The notes: generated by a model not told the origin, from the letters alone. A stretch of DNA of 64,000 bases from Candidatus Thiodiazotropha sp. (ex Epidulcina cf. delphinae) (GCA_025656455.1 JAHXHS010000015.1:1-64000); one strand, 5' to 3'. Counted from the stretch's first letter, positions 35,002-44,381 are shown. Program-made: numbers and translations.

Positions 35002-35316
35002 ATGGTTGCACAGGGCAAAATTCAGAAGTGGGGTAACAGCTCTGCAATCCGGCTTCCGGCCAAGGTGCTTGCTGCTGCGGGCATCGATAGTGATAGCGAG
35101 GTGGACATTCAGGCCGACGATGGCCGTGTCGTGATCCAGTTGCATGAGCGAACCCTTGAACAGACGTTCGATAAGCTGCTGGCCGAGGAGCCAGGCGCGG
35201 CTGAATTGCTGGCGCTGGTAAAGGATGGTCTGGCCAAGGCTATCGCCCTGACTGACGAAACCACTGAACGTTGTTACTCGCTCATCGAGAAGCTGGAACA
35301 GAAGGAGTTATTGTAA
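35002..35316 (+). CDS. AbrB/MazE/SpoVT-family antitoxin-like DNA-binding protein
   Basis: The N-terminal ~50 residues form a swapped-hairpin AbrB fold: GKIQKWGNSSAIRLPAKVLA, SDSEVDIQADDGRVVIQ. Such domains occur in MazE-type antitoxins that bind their own promoter. The C-terminal half is helical and acidic and is longer than in MazE. Instead of a MazF/PemK or PIN toxin, the next gene is a small coiled-coil protein that overlaps by one base. ATG at 35002 is chosen over 34999 because GAGG is better placed. A role as repressor or antitoxin is inferred. Confidence 0.8.
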   Translation: MVAQGKIQKWGNSSAIRLPAKVLAAAGIDSDSEVDIQADDGRVVIQLHERTLEQTFDKLLAEEPGAAELLALVKDGLAKAIALTDETTERCYSLIEKLEQKELL

Positions 35317-35510
35317 TGGGTCTGGGATCTGATTTTTTGTCCATTTTGAAGGACACGGTAAAGCTGACTGACTCGGTGGAACGGTTGAATGCTGCAAATG
35401 CCAAGCTACACGACAAAGTGGAAAACATTAATGAGCGGGTTATTAAGCTGGAAACCCGCCTCGATACATACGTTGAAATAGCTAAGAGCAACAGGATTGA
35501 ATCTAAATAA
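35316..35510 (+). CDS. Small coiled-coil protein coupled to the AbrB-type gene
   Basis: This 64-residue protein starts at an ATG overlapping the previous stop (TAATG), so it is translationally coupled. After MGLGSDFLSILKDTVKLTDS comes a heptad-rich helix (V-E-R-L-N-A-A-N-A-K-L-H-D-K-V, V-I-K-L-E-T-R-L) to the C terminus. No catalytic residues of RNase toxins are visible. It may form a complex with its partner or be an unrecognised toxin. I do not know the family. Confidence 0.7.
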   Translation: MGLGSDFLSILKDTVKLTDSVERLNAANAKLHDKVENINERVIKLETRLDTYVEIAKSNRIESK

Positions 35511-35616
35511 GGAACAAGCCTACTTGGTCTCTACAGAGCGGGCTTTATCTCTCTAAAAAACAAGAGTGGTTGCGGGTTGCGCATCCTGCAACTTTGCGAT
35601 ATATTGAGGGTAGAAT

Positions 35617-35895
35617 ATGATTGTAAGCTTTAAACACAAGGGGCTGAAAAAGTTTTTTGAGAGCGGCGGCACTGCCGGTATCCAGGCAGCCCACAGCACA
35701 AAGATTCGGGACAGGCTCACATTTCTGCATTCCGCTACCTGCATCGAGGATATGGATCTACCCGGTTATCGACTTCATGCATTAAAAGGAAAGCTGGCGG
35801 GACACTGGGCAATCAATGTGAGCGGTAACTGGCGGATTGTGTTTAAGTTTGAAAACGGCGATGCCTACGTTGTGAACTATGAGGACTATCGTTGA
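35617..35895 (+). CDS. higB: HigB-type mRNA interferase toxin
   Basis: The 92-residue protein belongs to the RelE/HigB fold: FKHKGLKKFFESGGTAGIQ, LRDRL-like region, LPGYRLHALKGKLAGHWAIN and NWRIVFKFENGDAYVVNYEDY. HigB cleaves mRNA on the ribosome and is held by HigA. The last base of its stop is the first base of the higA start. The order toxin-antitoxin is typical of higBA and the reverse of most systems. Confidence 0.93.
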   Translation: MIVSFKHKGLKKFFESGGTAGIQAAHSTKIRDRLTFLHSATCIEDMDLPGYRLHALKGKLAGHWAINVSGNWRIVFKFENGDAYVVNYEDYR

Positions 35896-36200
35896 TGGCC
35901 ATTCAGCAATTTAATCCCCCGCACCCTGGCGGGCTGATCGAGCGAACCTATATTGAACCGTTCAAAGCCGTCTCAGCAGCCGGCATTGCGCGGGAGTTGG
36001 GTGTTTCAAAAAGCACCTTTAGCCGGCTGCTTGCCGGGAAATCTGATATTTCTCCGGAGATGGCTGTGAGACTGTCGGCAGTCTTGGGGCGAACAGCGGA
36101 GAGTTGGCTGTCATTGCAAGACAGCTACGATCTGTGGAAGGCGCGACAAGCAGTAAACACAGATAAGCTAGCAAGAATCGATTTTAACCAGGTGGCGTGA
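35895..36200 (+). CDS. higA: HigA-type antitoxin
   Basis: HigA (VapI-like) is a 101-residue XRE-HTH antitoxin that binds HigB and represses the operon. PPHPGGLIERTYIEP and the HTH GIARELGVSKSTFSRLLAGK, then SPEMAVRLSAVLGRTAESWLSLQ are highly typical. ATG at 35895 overlaps the higB stop. Downstream 36201-36364 holds no gene and leads to tRNA-Thr. Confidence 0.94.
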   Translation: MAIQQFNPPHPGGLIERTYIEPFKAVSAAGIARELGVSKSTFSRLLAGKSDISPEMAVRLSAVLGRTAESWLSLQDSYDLWKARQAVNTDKLARIDFNQVA

Positions 36201-36364
36201 ATCAAGTTTAGGGATTTAAACTTGAAGCGGGGGAAGAGAGGGGTATGGCGTCACGGCGCTACCCTAAAGCTCTGCAAAATTACCGTAGCACCCATGTAGC
36301 ACTGAACCTGAGTGAAAACTTAAAACAAACAAGAAATATAATATATTGATATTTAAGTATAATA

Positions 36365-36440
<76 letters not shown>

Positions 36441-36502
36441 CGAAAGCCGGTAATTATAGACGTTCAGTTGTTTTGGGGTCCAGTCTGTATTCAATGTTGG
36501 TA

Positions 36503-36688
36503 AATCACCGCCTCTGGCGTGCCGGCGTGCAGTTGGGTGTCAGGTTCAGGCAGGAAGGTCGGAACTGAACCCTCGCTGGGATCATGCGACGAAAAGAAAC
36601 GCTCGCAAAGATCGCAAAGGATCCTCAGACAATCTCTTCTTGGCGTACTTTGCGATCTTGGCGAGAGAAATCTTGCATGCCTGGCAAG
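36503..36688 (+). repeat. Fragment related to the interior of the 46305 ISL3-like element
   Basis: From AAATCACCGCCTCTGGCG to TTGCATGCCTGGCAAG this matches 46511-46701 (for example ACGAAAAGA.ACGCTCGCAAAGATCGCAAA and CTTCTTGGCGTACTT), with a short deletion. The similarity stops where the three-way element begins at 36689, as if that element had inserted into it. There is no gene in 36441-37042. Confidence 0.6.
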
Positions 36689-37001
36689 CTAGTACTCTTT
36701 CAATATGATAATGCCGGGTTCAGTTGGTCTGTCAGCGTTCAGGGCAAGGCGCAGCTTGCCGTTAATGGCCGTCGCCCTTAGCAAAAGCTGCAACGCGGCC
36801 ATGGACGTTGACAGACCAACCCTTCGGGCGCTCCTGTGGTGTCCCGCTACGGCGTTACAGTGCTTGACAAGGACTCAGGCCATTCCATCCTTCGGTCCGT
36901 AAACGGCACATCCATGTGCCACTCCTGCCTGCGCACTGTGCCTTGTAGCGAAACACCACAGGAGCGCTGAACCCGGCATTATCATATTGAAAGAGTACTA
37001 G
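36689..37001. mobile_element. Three-way-junction element, copy C
   Basis: Perfect 35-bp terminal arms (CTAGTACTCTTTCAATATGA and on, 36689-36723; 36967-37001) start and end with CTAG. Hairpin 2 has 18-bp arms 36724-36741 and 36802-36819 (TTGGTCTGTCAGCGTTCA) with two G-T wobble pairs; the linker CCCTTCGGG is at 36820-36828; hairpin 1 has arms 36828-36842 and 36953-36967 (GCGCTCCTGTGGTGT), continued after a 2-base bulge by CGCTAC/GTAGCG. The plan is that of copies A and B, but the sequence is largely different. The same ends, with other contents, occur at 25650-25901 and truncated at 13902-13955. Confidence 0.85.
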
Positions 37002-37042
37002 GGTGGTATGGTGCAGAAGTGGAAAAATGAGATGTGGCCCAC

Positions 37043-38131
37043 TTATTGACGTATTGCCGAGAGGGCATAAGGGGAGGGTGAAAGGATTGGCGGGCGTTCC
37101 AGGATGATGTCTGCCAGGAGTCGTGATGACGCAGGCCCCAATACCACTCCGTTGCGGAAATGTCCTGCATTGATATAAAGCCCGGATATCTCTGGTACGG
37201 CGCCGATATAGGGAATGCCGCTCGGGGAGCCGGGTCTCAATCCTGCCCAGTGGTGTTCGATTTCCGCATAGGCCAGGGTGGGGAAGTGGTTGATGGCAAA
37301 GTGCTTCAACGCCTGCTTGGCCCGCTCGGTGGTGTGCTTGTCGAATCCCCGGTGTTCCAGGGTGCTGCCGACCAGTATCCTGCCGTCCCGGCGGGGTATG
37401 ACATAACGGTCGTTGTGCAGGACGATGCGGGAGATTTCATCGGGTTTTGAACGGAATATGATCATCTGCCCAAGCACCGGTTCGATCGCCGGCGGTGAAG
37501 CCAACTCATGGAGTAACTTGCCTGTCCAGGCGCCTGCGCAGATCACCACCCGGTCTGCCTCGAAGATGCCTCTATCCGTCTTGACGCCCAGCAGGCGGTC
37601 CTTGTCGATCACCAGTCCCGTGACGGCAGTCTGCTGATGGATTTCGATTTTATCGGCGATTGCCCGATACAGGGATTTGACGAGTCTCGGGTTGCGTATT
37701 TGTGCGACCTCCGGCATCCATACCGCCTCTGGCGCTGTTGTCCGCAGCCTGGGTTCACACTCGGATATGGCTTGCTGTTCGATGAGCTCAAGTGACTGTT
37801 TGAATTGCGCTGACCAGTCAACGGCGTCACGGCTGTCATCCGGTTGCAGAATCAGCAGACCGTTTCGGTTGTACTCGGGGTCGACGCCTCCCTCATTCGT
37901 CAATGATTCGGCTAGGCGTGGGTATTGGTCCTGACTCCATGCAGCGAGGGCGGTGATCGAGGCGTCATACCGCCAGGGGTAGAGGGGGGAGATGATACCC
38001 CCGCCCGCCCAGGATGACTCCCGGCCGGTGTTGTTCTGTTCGACCAGGGTGACTGCCATGCCAGCGGATTGCAGCTCCCTGGCGGTGAGCATGCCGATGA
38101 GGCCTCCGCCGACGATCAGGCAGTCCGTCAT
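37043..38131 (-). CDS. thiO: Glycine oxidase ThiO
   Basis: ThiO is an FAD enzyme that oxidises glycine to iminoglycine for the thiazole ring of thiamine. The 362-residue DAO-family protein has the FAD-binding DCLIVGGGLIGMLTARELQ, SSWAGGGIISPLYPWRY, VVICAGAWTGKLL and the C-terminal WAGLRPGSPSGIPYIG and GHFRNGVVLGP. In many gammaproteobacteria thiO lies beside the pilus minor-pilin genes, as here. No thiazole synthase gene is nearby. Confidence 0.92.
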   Translation of the reverse strand: MTDCLIVGGGLIGMLTARELQSAGMAVTLVEQNNTGRESSWAGGGIISPLYPWRYDASITALAAWSQDQYPRLAESLTNEGGVDPEYNRNGLLILQPDDSRDAVDWSAQFKQSLELIEQQAISECEPRLRTTAPEAVWMPEVAQIRNPRLVKSLYRAIADKIEIHQQTAVTGLVIDKDRLLGVKTDRGIFEADRVVICAGAWTGKLLHELASPPAIEPVLGQMIIFRSKPDEISRIVLHNDRYVIPRRDGRILVGSTLEHRGFDKHTTERAKQALKHFAINHFPTLAYAEIEHHWAGLRPGSPSGIPYIGAVPEISGLYINAGHFRNGVVLGPASSRLLADIILERPPILSPSPYALSAIRQ

Positions 38132-38219
38132 CTATATTAAGAAGCTCCTATCCTGATTATTTTATACAGTCACTGAGAAATCACCTTGACGGATATATTT
38201 TCTGTTCTCACCTGCGATA

Positions 38220-38645
38220 CTATTTCCACCCGGGCGTCCAACCCCATTCATTTCTTTCTCTTACCCCGGTAGAGTGAAGCCGGAAGCCTGTTATAGTATC
38301 TTCATCCTGGCCATTTTTCGCCGTGGGGATAATCTCGAGGGTATAACAGCTGGCGATGTTGCCACATGCGCCAGCAACGATAGTCAGGTTTCCGTAGTAT
38401 CCTTCGGGACTGGTTACCATAATGTTCGCAAGAGCGAGATCGTCTGTATAAGTGGCCATACGGGCGCGGAAGACATCCAGTTTCTGGGCAGCGACCGTGA
38501 GCGCCACCATAGCGTCGTTGCGCCGCCCTTTTCTGATGGAGTTCTCATAGCTTGGGTAGGCTATCGCCGCCAAAATTCCGACGATAAGCACCGCGATCAT
38601 CACTTCCATCAGAGTGAAGCCGGAGTATTTGATAGGTTTAATCAT
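38220..38645 (-). CDS. pilE: Type IV pilin PilE (minor pilin)
   Basis: PilE is a pilin-like subunit cut by the prepilin peptidase PilD after glycine. The leader MIKPIKYSG is followed by FTLMEVMIAVLIVGILAAIAYPSY, with the +5 glutamate. The body is 141 residues in all, with one close cysteine pair (GACGNIASCY). The ATG at 38645 lies within the pilY1 end (8-base overlap), showing coupling. It closes the fimT-pilV-pilW-pilX-pilY1-pilE operon. Confidence 0.94.
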   Translation of the reverse strand: MIKPIKYSGFTLMEVMIAVLIVGILAAIAYPSYENSIRKGRRNDAMVALTVAAQKLDVFRARMATYTDDLALANIMVTSPEGYYGNLTIVAGACGNIASCYTLEIIPTAKNGQDEDTITGFRLHSTGVRERNEWGWTPGWK

Positions 38646-41472
38646 CGATGACTTCTTCCCAGGAGATTGCATGGAACCGATCCGGCCATTCGTAGACCTC
38701 TTCCAGGCCTACCAGAGCTTTTACCACATGACCCAATATCCCGGTTCCTCCACTTGGAAATACAAGGGTTGGGGATGGCGGCATTCCTAACATACTTAGC
38801 ACCCTGGAGCGGTCACCGATGTCCAGTGTGCCTTCACTGCCGCCCAGGCCATCAAACATGGCGGAGCCATCTTTCATATTGACGGAATAGAGGCGTCCAA
38901 CGCCGTTTGCGCCTCTTGCTTCACAGGCGGCCAGGTCTATACTGCGGACAGTGCTGTAAGTGGTGAACAATACTGCATAGTCATAAAGAACGGCATTGGA
39001 GAAAGATTTCTCGGCGGTAGCGAAATCGATATACCAACCTTTCGCCGCAGCTAAGCTAATTGTGGCATTTCCACGTTGTTCTTGAGTGCCGTCCTGGACA
39101 AGGTTGTTCGTGGCGTTATAAAGATCTGACCGTGTTACCATCGTATAAGTCGTGGGTGCTGCCCAGACAGCGTAATCCTTGATCATATAGAATCGGTCTG
39201 TCACTGAGCTGTCCAGAGGGGATGGCCGGTTGCCGGAGCCGATAAGTATTGCCAGGTATTGAACGCCTCCAACGTTGTAGTAACCGACTTCAGGTGTATT
39301 AAAGAAACGCCTGAATTCAGTGCTACCTTCATAAACGTCGGCTATCACCCCTCCCTTCATCGTGGTGCTTCCGAAGGCTTTATCCGGGATATCGACACGG
39401 ATAATTCTACCACCGACATCGGCTGCATAGAGGCGGTCCACAATACCGTTGGCATTGATATCCACAGGAAGCAGATCACCGGCTACGCCATTATCCATGC
39501 CAGTGATGATCAGGTCTGAGCTGGCATCGGAAGAAATAGTTTTTATCAGTGCTCCGTCCGATGCTCGTACAATATAGATGGTATTGCCTTCACTGTCGTT
39601 CGCCCGTGTAGTGGTACCGTCCTGATCTGGATCGTAGCCTCCGCCGAAAACCAGCACATCTTGTGCGTCGGATCCTTCTATCTCCATTTGCATGAATAGC
39701 GGTTTTGACCAGGTTTGTCCAAGTCTCTCAAAGCCGGTGGTCGCATTACTGATCACTGTCTCAAAGACAGGGTTGAGACGGTCAGTGATGTCCAGCATGT
39801 AGTAATTTCTACCGCCTCTGCGCATGCCGAAGATGGCCATCTTCTTGCTGCCGGTCGTATACACAGTCAGCGGGCCATCCAGGCCATAATAAGGTGTGGC
39901 GGATGCATTGTTGTTTTTAATGGTCTGGATGTCAGCTAAAAGATCGGTAGGCATGAAGGCCCAAAGCTCCTCGCCCGTATCTGCATCGATGGCTTCGAGA
40001 ACACCTTCGCTGGTCGGCAGGTAGACCACGTCGCCCGCAGAGTAGGAAACGACAACAGGTTGTGTATGCAGGGGAGCGCCCATCTCGCCTTCATGGGAAG
40101 CATCGATGGCGATGGAGGGGTCCCAACTGATCCAGTCGAGGAGTTCAATGCGAACTGGATCCGTACCGACATTCATGATTGCGTTGGTGATCAGACCATT
40201 GTTCCTATGTACTCGATTGGTTATGTCAGAGAGGGGGAGCAAAGGATTGATATTGGTGAAAATAGCCCTGTTTCCACTGGCATTCATCTGGTCTGCTGCG
40301 CCACCTACCAGAGGATCGCCGCCATCGGAGGAAGCGCTCCAATGATCTCTTGAGTCGATAAATTCAAATAGTTCATTGACTACGGGGTCGGTATCCGCGT
40401 CACGAAGATCCAGGTTGCCATCCGCATCCACGGTGATGGTGTAGCTTTTCAAGTTGCCTTTCCAGAAGATTTCAGCGGCCGGGACAAGGAGAGGAACATA
40501 GATGCGGTCGCCGCTGACGGCTGAGTTATCCTGGTTAAACGGTACGACAGGCGCCGTATAGGCGTAGGGTATGGATTCCATCGCTTCGGTCACGATGGAG
40601 GTGAATGCGTCGACCAGATCTGCAACGCTGGTGGCCGGATAGTAGCGGCCGCCACCGGCATCGGAAATGCTCCGCATGAAGTTTTCTAGGGCATCGTCGC
40701 TGGTGTCGAACCCGATGGTGTGGGTGACGATGTTCTGCTGCTCTTTCCAACCCGAGCCTGTTTCCAGGTCGTTATCGAAGGCCCAGGCGGCTATCTCCCT
40801 GGCGCAACGGCCGTTTTGGTTCCTTGAAATGGAATCGCTGGCACAATTTGTTCCCTCGTAACTGCTCAATCCATAAGCCTCTCCGGAGGTGGTGGAGTTC
40901 GAATTGGGACGTCCGTCAGTGAGCACCACCATGTGGTTGGGCCGGCACCAGTTGTCCTCAGGATTGCCGGCGATCGGGGAGGTCATGGCGTTGCCGAAAT
41001 AGTCGGTAAAGGTCCGGTCCCGGCGGAACCAGTCAACAGCGGCCTCCATGGCCTTGACCGTTGGCGTATAGCTGACGGTCGACAACGAATCGACTTGGGT
41101 GAGAAAACTGGACCTGTTGCCGTCGATGAGCTTGAACTCCCCGGAGAGTGCTCGCAAGAATAGTGGGCCGTTGTTCCCCCAACGGGTCGTGTAACCCATC
41201 AAGGCGGCGTTGACATTACCCATATCGGCATCGTTGATCAGGGTCCTCATCGCATCCTCGAGGCGATCCCTGCGGCTAGGGCTGCCACTGCTCATACTGC
41301 CTGATTCGTCCAAAACGAACATCACATTCGGCGGCACCGGATCGGGTGGTTCTTGCAGATAGATCTCAATGTCATCCGCATAGGCCGTCATGTTGGTCAA
41401 AGAGAGGCAAAACAAGAGGCCCAGTGACAGGGTGAGTTGTTGTCTGGGAGATGAATGGTTGCTGGTTTTCAT
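38638..41472 (-). CDS. pilY1: Pilus tip adhesin PilY1
   Basis: PilY1 sits at the pilus tip, aids pilus assembly and adhesion and regulates retraction in a calcium-dependent way. The 943-residue protein has a signal peptide (to about residue 33), an N-terminal von Willebrand A domain with the MIDAS DESGSMSSG, and a C-terminal beta-propeller with acidic calcium-type loops (DADGNLDLRDADTD, DPDQDGTT, DINANGIVD). GGAG stands nine bases before the ATG at 41472. The N-terminal vWA places it in the surface-sensing class. It overlaps pilE. Confidence 0.95.
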   Translation of the reverse strand: MKTSNHSSPRQQLTLSLGLLFCLSLTNMTAYADDIEIYLQEPPDPVPPNVMFVLDESGSMSSGSPSRRDRLEDAMRTLINDADMGNVNAALMGYTTRWGNNGPLFLRALSGEFKLIDGNRSSFLTQVDSLSTVSYTPTVKAMEAAVDWFRRDRTFTDYFGNAMTSPIAGNPEDNWCRPNHMVVLTDGRPNSNSTTSGEAYGLSSYEGTNCASDSISRNQNGRCAREIAAWAFDNDLETGSGWKEQQNIVTHTIGFDTSDDALENFMRSISDAGGGRYYPATSVADLVDAFTSIVTEAMESIPYAYTAPVVPFNQDNSAVSGDRIYVPLLVPAAEIFWKGNLKSYTITVDADGNLDLRDADTDPVVNELFEFIDSRDHWSASSDGGDPLVGGAADQMNASGNRAIFTNINPLLPLSDITNRVHRNNGLITNAIMNVGTDPVRIELLDWISWDPSIAIDASHEGEMGAPLHTQPVVVSYSAGDVVYLPTSEGVLEAIDADTGEELWAFMPTDLLADIQTIKNNNASATPYYGLDGPLTVYTTGSKKMAIFGMRRGGRNYYMLDITDRLNPVFETVISNATTGFERLGQTWSKPLFMQMEIEGSDAQDVLVFGGGYDPDQDGTTTRANDSEGNTIYIVRASDGALIKTISSDASSDLIITGMDNGVAGDLLPVDINANGIVDRLYAADVGGRIIRVDIPDKAFGSTTMKGGVIADVYEGSTEFRRFFNTPEVGYYNVGGVQYLAILIGSGNRPSPLDSSVTDRFYMIKDYAVWAAPTTYTMVTRSDLYNATNNLVQDGTQEQRGNATISLAAAKGWYIDFATAEKSFSNAVLYDYAVLFTTYSTVRSIDLAACEARGANGVGRLYSVNMKDGSAMFDGLGGSEGTLDIGDRSRVLSMLGMPPSPTLVFPSGGTGILGHVVKALVGLEEVYEWPDRFHAISWEEVIDD

Positions 41473-41485
41473 GTGGATAAACTCC

Positions 41486-41974
41486 TCACTTGCGCACAAG
41501 GCCGACTTCCATGCGGTTAGTTGACTCTATGTTGCTTCCTGCAACATGGCCGGTAGCGTCAGCTTGGTAGACGAGGGTTACGATATTCAACCCAAAGCCC
41601 GAAAACTTGTATTTTCCCGGCGGGCTATGTTCAGTGAAATCCATAGTAAGATCAATGGAGGTGCCTACTTCGTGGCTGGGTGCAATAGGTGGTGTGTAAT
41701 AATCAGTCGTGGTGACAACAGGCGCATTGACCGTAGGTGGTACCACGGCATCATGCTCTGGGCCAGTCAGCTTGGCCAGCGCACTCTCTGCCGCCTGAAA
41801 ACTCATCTCCTTGAATTGGTGATTCACGGCTATCTTGGTGTCCAAATTGGTGTTGCGCATGGCGCTTACGCTCAAGAGTGTGATGGTAGCAAGCAATATC
41901 AGGCTGACGACCAGCGCAACGCCTTTCTGCCGCTGCTGGTTGTAACGTGGATACCTGTCATTTTCCATTGCCAT
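41486..41974 (-). CDS. pilX: Minor pilin-like protein PilX
   Basis: The 162-residue PilX promotes pilus priming with the other minor pilins. QRQKGVALVVSLILLATITLL is the prepilin site (KG|VALVVSLI), where the usual F/M-x-x-x-E is degenerate as in PilX proteins; MSFQAAESALA is the PilX_N motif. It starts two bases after the pilW stop. Gene order is standard. Confidence 0.93.
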   Translation of the reverse strand: MAMENDRYPRYNQQRQKGVALVVSLILLATITLLSVSAMRNTNLDTKIAVNHQFKEMSFQAAESALAKLTGPEHDAVVPPTVNAPVVTTTDYYTPPIAPSHEVGTSIDLTMDFTEHSPPGKYKFSGFGLNIVTLVYQADATGHVAGSNIESTNRMEVGLVRK

Positions 41975-41976
41975 GG

Positions 41977-42759
41977 TTATTGCCTCGAAATGGTGGTATG
42001 GAGATTCCGGAAAGCGATCGTGGTGCTGGCGTTTTTGTAAAATTGCGCGGTGCCCGGGGCCTCATAGTCCCATCCCAGTAGATCCAGATTCTCTGCTGCC
42101 GGGGGGCGATAGACAAAGGGCAGTTTTTGCGTATCTCCAGAGCTGGTAATCAGTCCGATGCGTATGGTAACCACATTGATCCACCGGTTATCCGCCTCAA
42201 CCTGAGTGGCTGTGCGATACTGGTTGGCAACGCCGTCGGAGTCTGTATCCACCCCATAGAGGGCGCGCATGACGACGACGTCTGACACAAAAGGTTGTAC
42301 AAGACCATCTTCGACGACCTCGCAAGCCAGATTACTGCCATTGTCGATAAAGAAGCGTACAGTCTTGGTGCTGGCGAGTATCCCAGCCTGACCGCAAGGC
42401 GCCGGACCTTCCGCATAACGAATGGCTATCACGCTGGACCCATTGGCATCTACATCGACGATGCCATTACTGTCCACGGCAGGGAAGGTACGCCGGCCGT
42501 TGTCGGGGATTTGGTAGCTACCCGGGCTGTCGTCAGCCGCAATAATCCCTCTCCCCGCCATGACCAGGGTGCGGCGCAGATCCTGGATGGAGAAGCGGTT
42601 GCCTTCCGTTGCTGTGGCGATGGCGGAGCGCGCATTAAACGCGGCCTTGCTGTCAACATAAACCTTACCCACGCCTCCCATGAGGAAGACGCCTATCGCG
42701 CTGGCGATCATCAGGGAGAGAATGGAAAAGCCCGCCTGTTTCCGAATCGTATGCATCAT
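41977..42759 (-). CDS. pilW: Minor pilin PilW
   Basis: PilW, 260 residues, is a minor pilin of the priming complex. The prepilin motif is KQAGFSILSLMIASAIGVFL (G|FSILSLM; glutamate replaced by serine), and the body has the PilW pattern R-F-S-I-Q-D-L-R-R-T-L-V-M-A-G-R-G. The ATG overlaps the pilV stop by four bases. A disulfide is likely between PCG and LACEV. Confidence 0.92.
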   Translation of the reverse strand: MMHTIRKQAGFSILSLMIASAIGVFLMGGVGKVYVDSKAAFNARSAIATATEGNRFSIQDLRRTLVMAGRGIIAADDSPGSYQIPDNGRRTFPAVDSNGIVDVDANGSSVIAIRYAEGPAPCGQAGILASTKTVRFFIDNGSNLACEVVEDGLVQPFVSDVVVMRALYGVDTDSDGVANQYRTATQVEADNRWINVVTIRIGLITSSGDTQKLPFVYRPPAAENLDLLGWDYEAPGTAQFYKNASTTIAFRNLHTTISRQ

Positions 42760-43328
42760 GGCGCTCCTGATGGTGGAATTCCGGGCACGATGGTTGTGAT
42801 GACTTCCTGGGTTTCGAAACCCGCCTCGGTATCCTGTACTTGCCAGGTGATGTTGATCCGAAAGGAAGACATGTCGGAGCAGAGGATGGCGTCAGTGAGA
42901 TCACCATCATTACAGCTGACTGCCACCTGGCCGCCGGGAAGGTCGGTTTCCGCGTTGCACCGGATCTCCCAGAGATCATAAGCAGCCATCTGGTCGGGGG
43001 TGCATTGAGAGACGCCTGTCAGGTCCGCGGCATTCGGTTGCATGGCGCAGATGGCGGCCGGAACAGTGGCGGCACAATTTCCGGCTGGCACCGCTGAAAT
43101 GTAGCTGTTGACAGCGCTCTGGTTGGCACGCATCCGATCAGCCAATGAGGAGACCAGGTCGGCGGTCCGTGACCGGTATTGGGCATCTGTCGAGCCCTGT
43201 AGAGCCGTCACCTGAAGTGCTGCGACCCCCATCAGCCCGATACCGATGATGACGGCGGAGACCAGTACTTCGACGAGTGTCATGCCTTGGCAGTTTCGTT
43301 GTGATTGGATGGTTTGGGTGGGTTTCAT
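42756..43328 (-). CDS. pilV: Minor pilin PilV
   Basis: PilV is a 190-residue minor pilin with the prepilin motif NCQG|MTLVEVLVSAVIIGIGLM and many cysteines in the body. The ATG at 43328 overlaps the fimT stop (ATGA); a longer frame would begin inside fimT. Its role is to initiate pilus assembly with FimT/FimU, PilW, PilX and PilY1. Confidence 0.92.
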   Translation of the reverse strand: MKPTQTIQSQRNCQGMTLVEVLVSAVIIGIGLMGVAALQVTALQGSTDAQYRSRTADLVSSLADRMRANQSAVNSYISAVPAGNCAATVPAAICAMQPNAADLTGVSQCTPDQMAAYDLWEIRCNAETDLPGGQVAVSCNDGDLTDAILCSDMSSFRINITWQVQDTEAGFETQEVITTIVPGIPPSGAP

Positions 43329-43777
43329 GGGCAGGCTCCATCCTTGACATTTTTGATGAATGGTCTGCCGGTCAGACTGAGGCAAACTCGGCTTTGCAAT
43401 TCACCGTCATAGCTGATATCGATGGATGTACCAGCAGGAAGCGCCGCGCGGCCTCTGGAATTGTAGGTGATGGCGTTGCCTGCAATCGTGATGTTGTCAT
43501 TGTCCACCGTATGGGTCAGGTGATTGACCGGGATGAGATTCACAGTGTTATCCACCTGCCAGCCGTTGGCGAGAGGTGTAAAGATCGTGTTTTCTTCATC
43601 CGCGGCCGCCTGGCTACGGGCGAGCATCAACGCCCCCAACAGATCGTGGCCGGTGCCTGTAACGGTATTACGTTGAGTCAGGCTGATGAAACTTGGGATA
43701 GCGACGGTCGCCAGCACCGCTGCAATAACGACGGCTATCAACAACTCGATCAAGGTGAACCCCTTTTTTCGATACAT
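43325..43777 (-). CDS. fimT: GspH/FimT family pseudopilin
   Basis: FimT (150 residues) heads the minor pilin operon. The N terminus MYRKKGFTLIELLIAVVIAA is a canonical prepilin leader (KG|FTLIE), and ARSQAAADE...GWQV is the GspH-type core; two cysteines near the end (RVCL, GACP) likely pair. FimT proteins bind DNA in some transforming species. The region upstream (43778-43968) has no gene; the operon promoter should lie there but none is clear. Confidence 0.93.
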   Translation of the reverse strand: MYRKKGFTLIELLIAVVIAAVLATVAIPSFISLTQRNTVTGTGHDLLGALMLARSQAAADEENTIFTPLANGWQVDNTVNLIPVNHLTHTVDNDNITIAGNAITYNSRGRAALPAGTSIDISYDGELQSRVCLSLTGRPFIKNVKDGACP

Positions 43778-43968
43778 AATAAAAACCTCGCGCTTTCTGC
43801 ATAAAGCTTAGATCAGTCATGGTTTGCCAGGCATGCCGTTTGTCGGGGGAGTGCGGCCATACATCAGTATCTAAAGTGAAAAGGGCAAATTTAAGGGCGG
43901 TCGCATGGCGTACTTCTGATTTGGATCAGATGTCGTCTAGCCTGGGTGAAATCGGAAGTTAGCAGCTT

Positions 43969-44133
43969 TAGGGGGTGTTCTCAATTACCTGAGTGAGCGT
44001 GATTCTGAGTCATTTTTCGTGCTGGCAAGGCGCGATGAGGCGTAATAGTCATTCTATTGCAACGAATCGCAACGCCGCCAGCGCGGAAAAGGGCCAGAAT
44101 CACGCCGCGAACGATGATTGAGAACACCCCCTA
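43969..44133. repeat. Palindromic element 1 of a tandem of three
   Basis: TAGGGGGTGTTCTCAAT (43969-43985) is exactly complementary to 44117-44133. Inner arms GCGTGATTCTG/CAGAATCACGC and a central hairpin GCTGGC...GCCAGC with AATAGTCATTCTATT follow. The central motif is shared with the element at 24085-24377. Confidence 0.75.
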
Positions 44134-44381
44134 GCCCGGATGTTTCACCCGGGAACGTGATGATCGTGCAGAGCTCGTTGTTCAGGGGCGGATTTCCGAT
44201 TGAGTCAATAGCCTAAGCTATTGATGAATGAGGAAATACCGTCCCTGGACGACGAGATCGGTACGAGGGCGCGTTCAGCGTTGCCTGGTAACACTCTGCA
44301 CTTTGCTAATATTCTAAACATTACATTTTAAATCAAAAGCTTAATTCACATTATCAGCGGCCGGGTGAAATATCCGGGCTA
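44132..44381. repeat. Palindromic element 2 of a tandem of three
   Basis: TAGCCCGGATGTTTCACCCGG (44132-44152) pairs with 44361-44381 with one mismatch in 21. The interior contains ATAGC.TAAGCTAT-type small stems but no frame. Its CTAG ends are shared with the elements on both sides, so the three abut without spacer. Confidence 0.7.
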
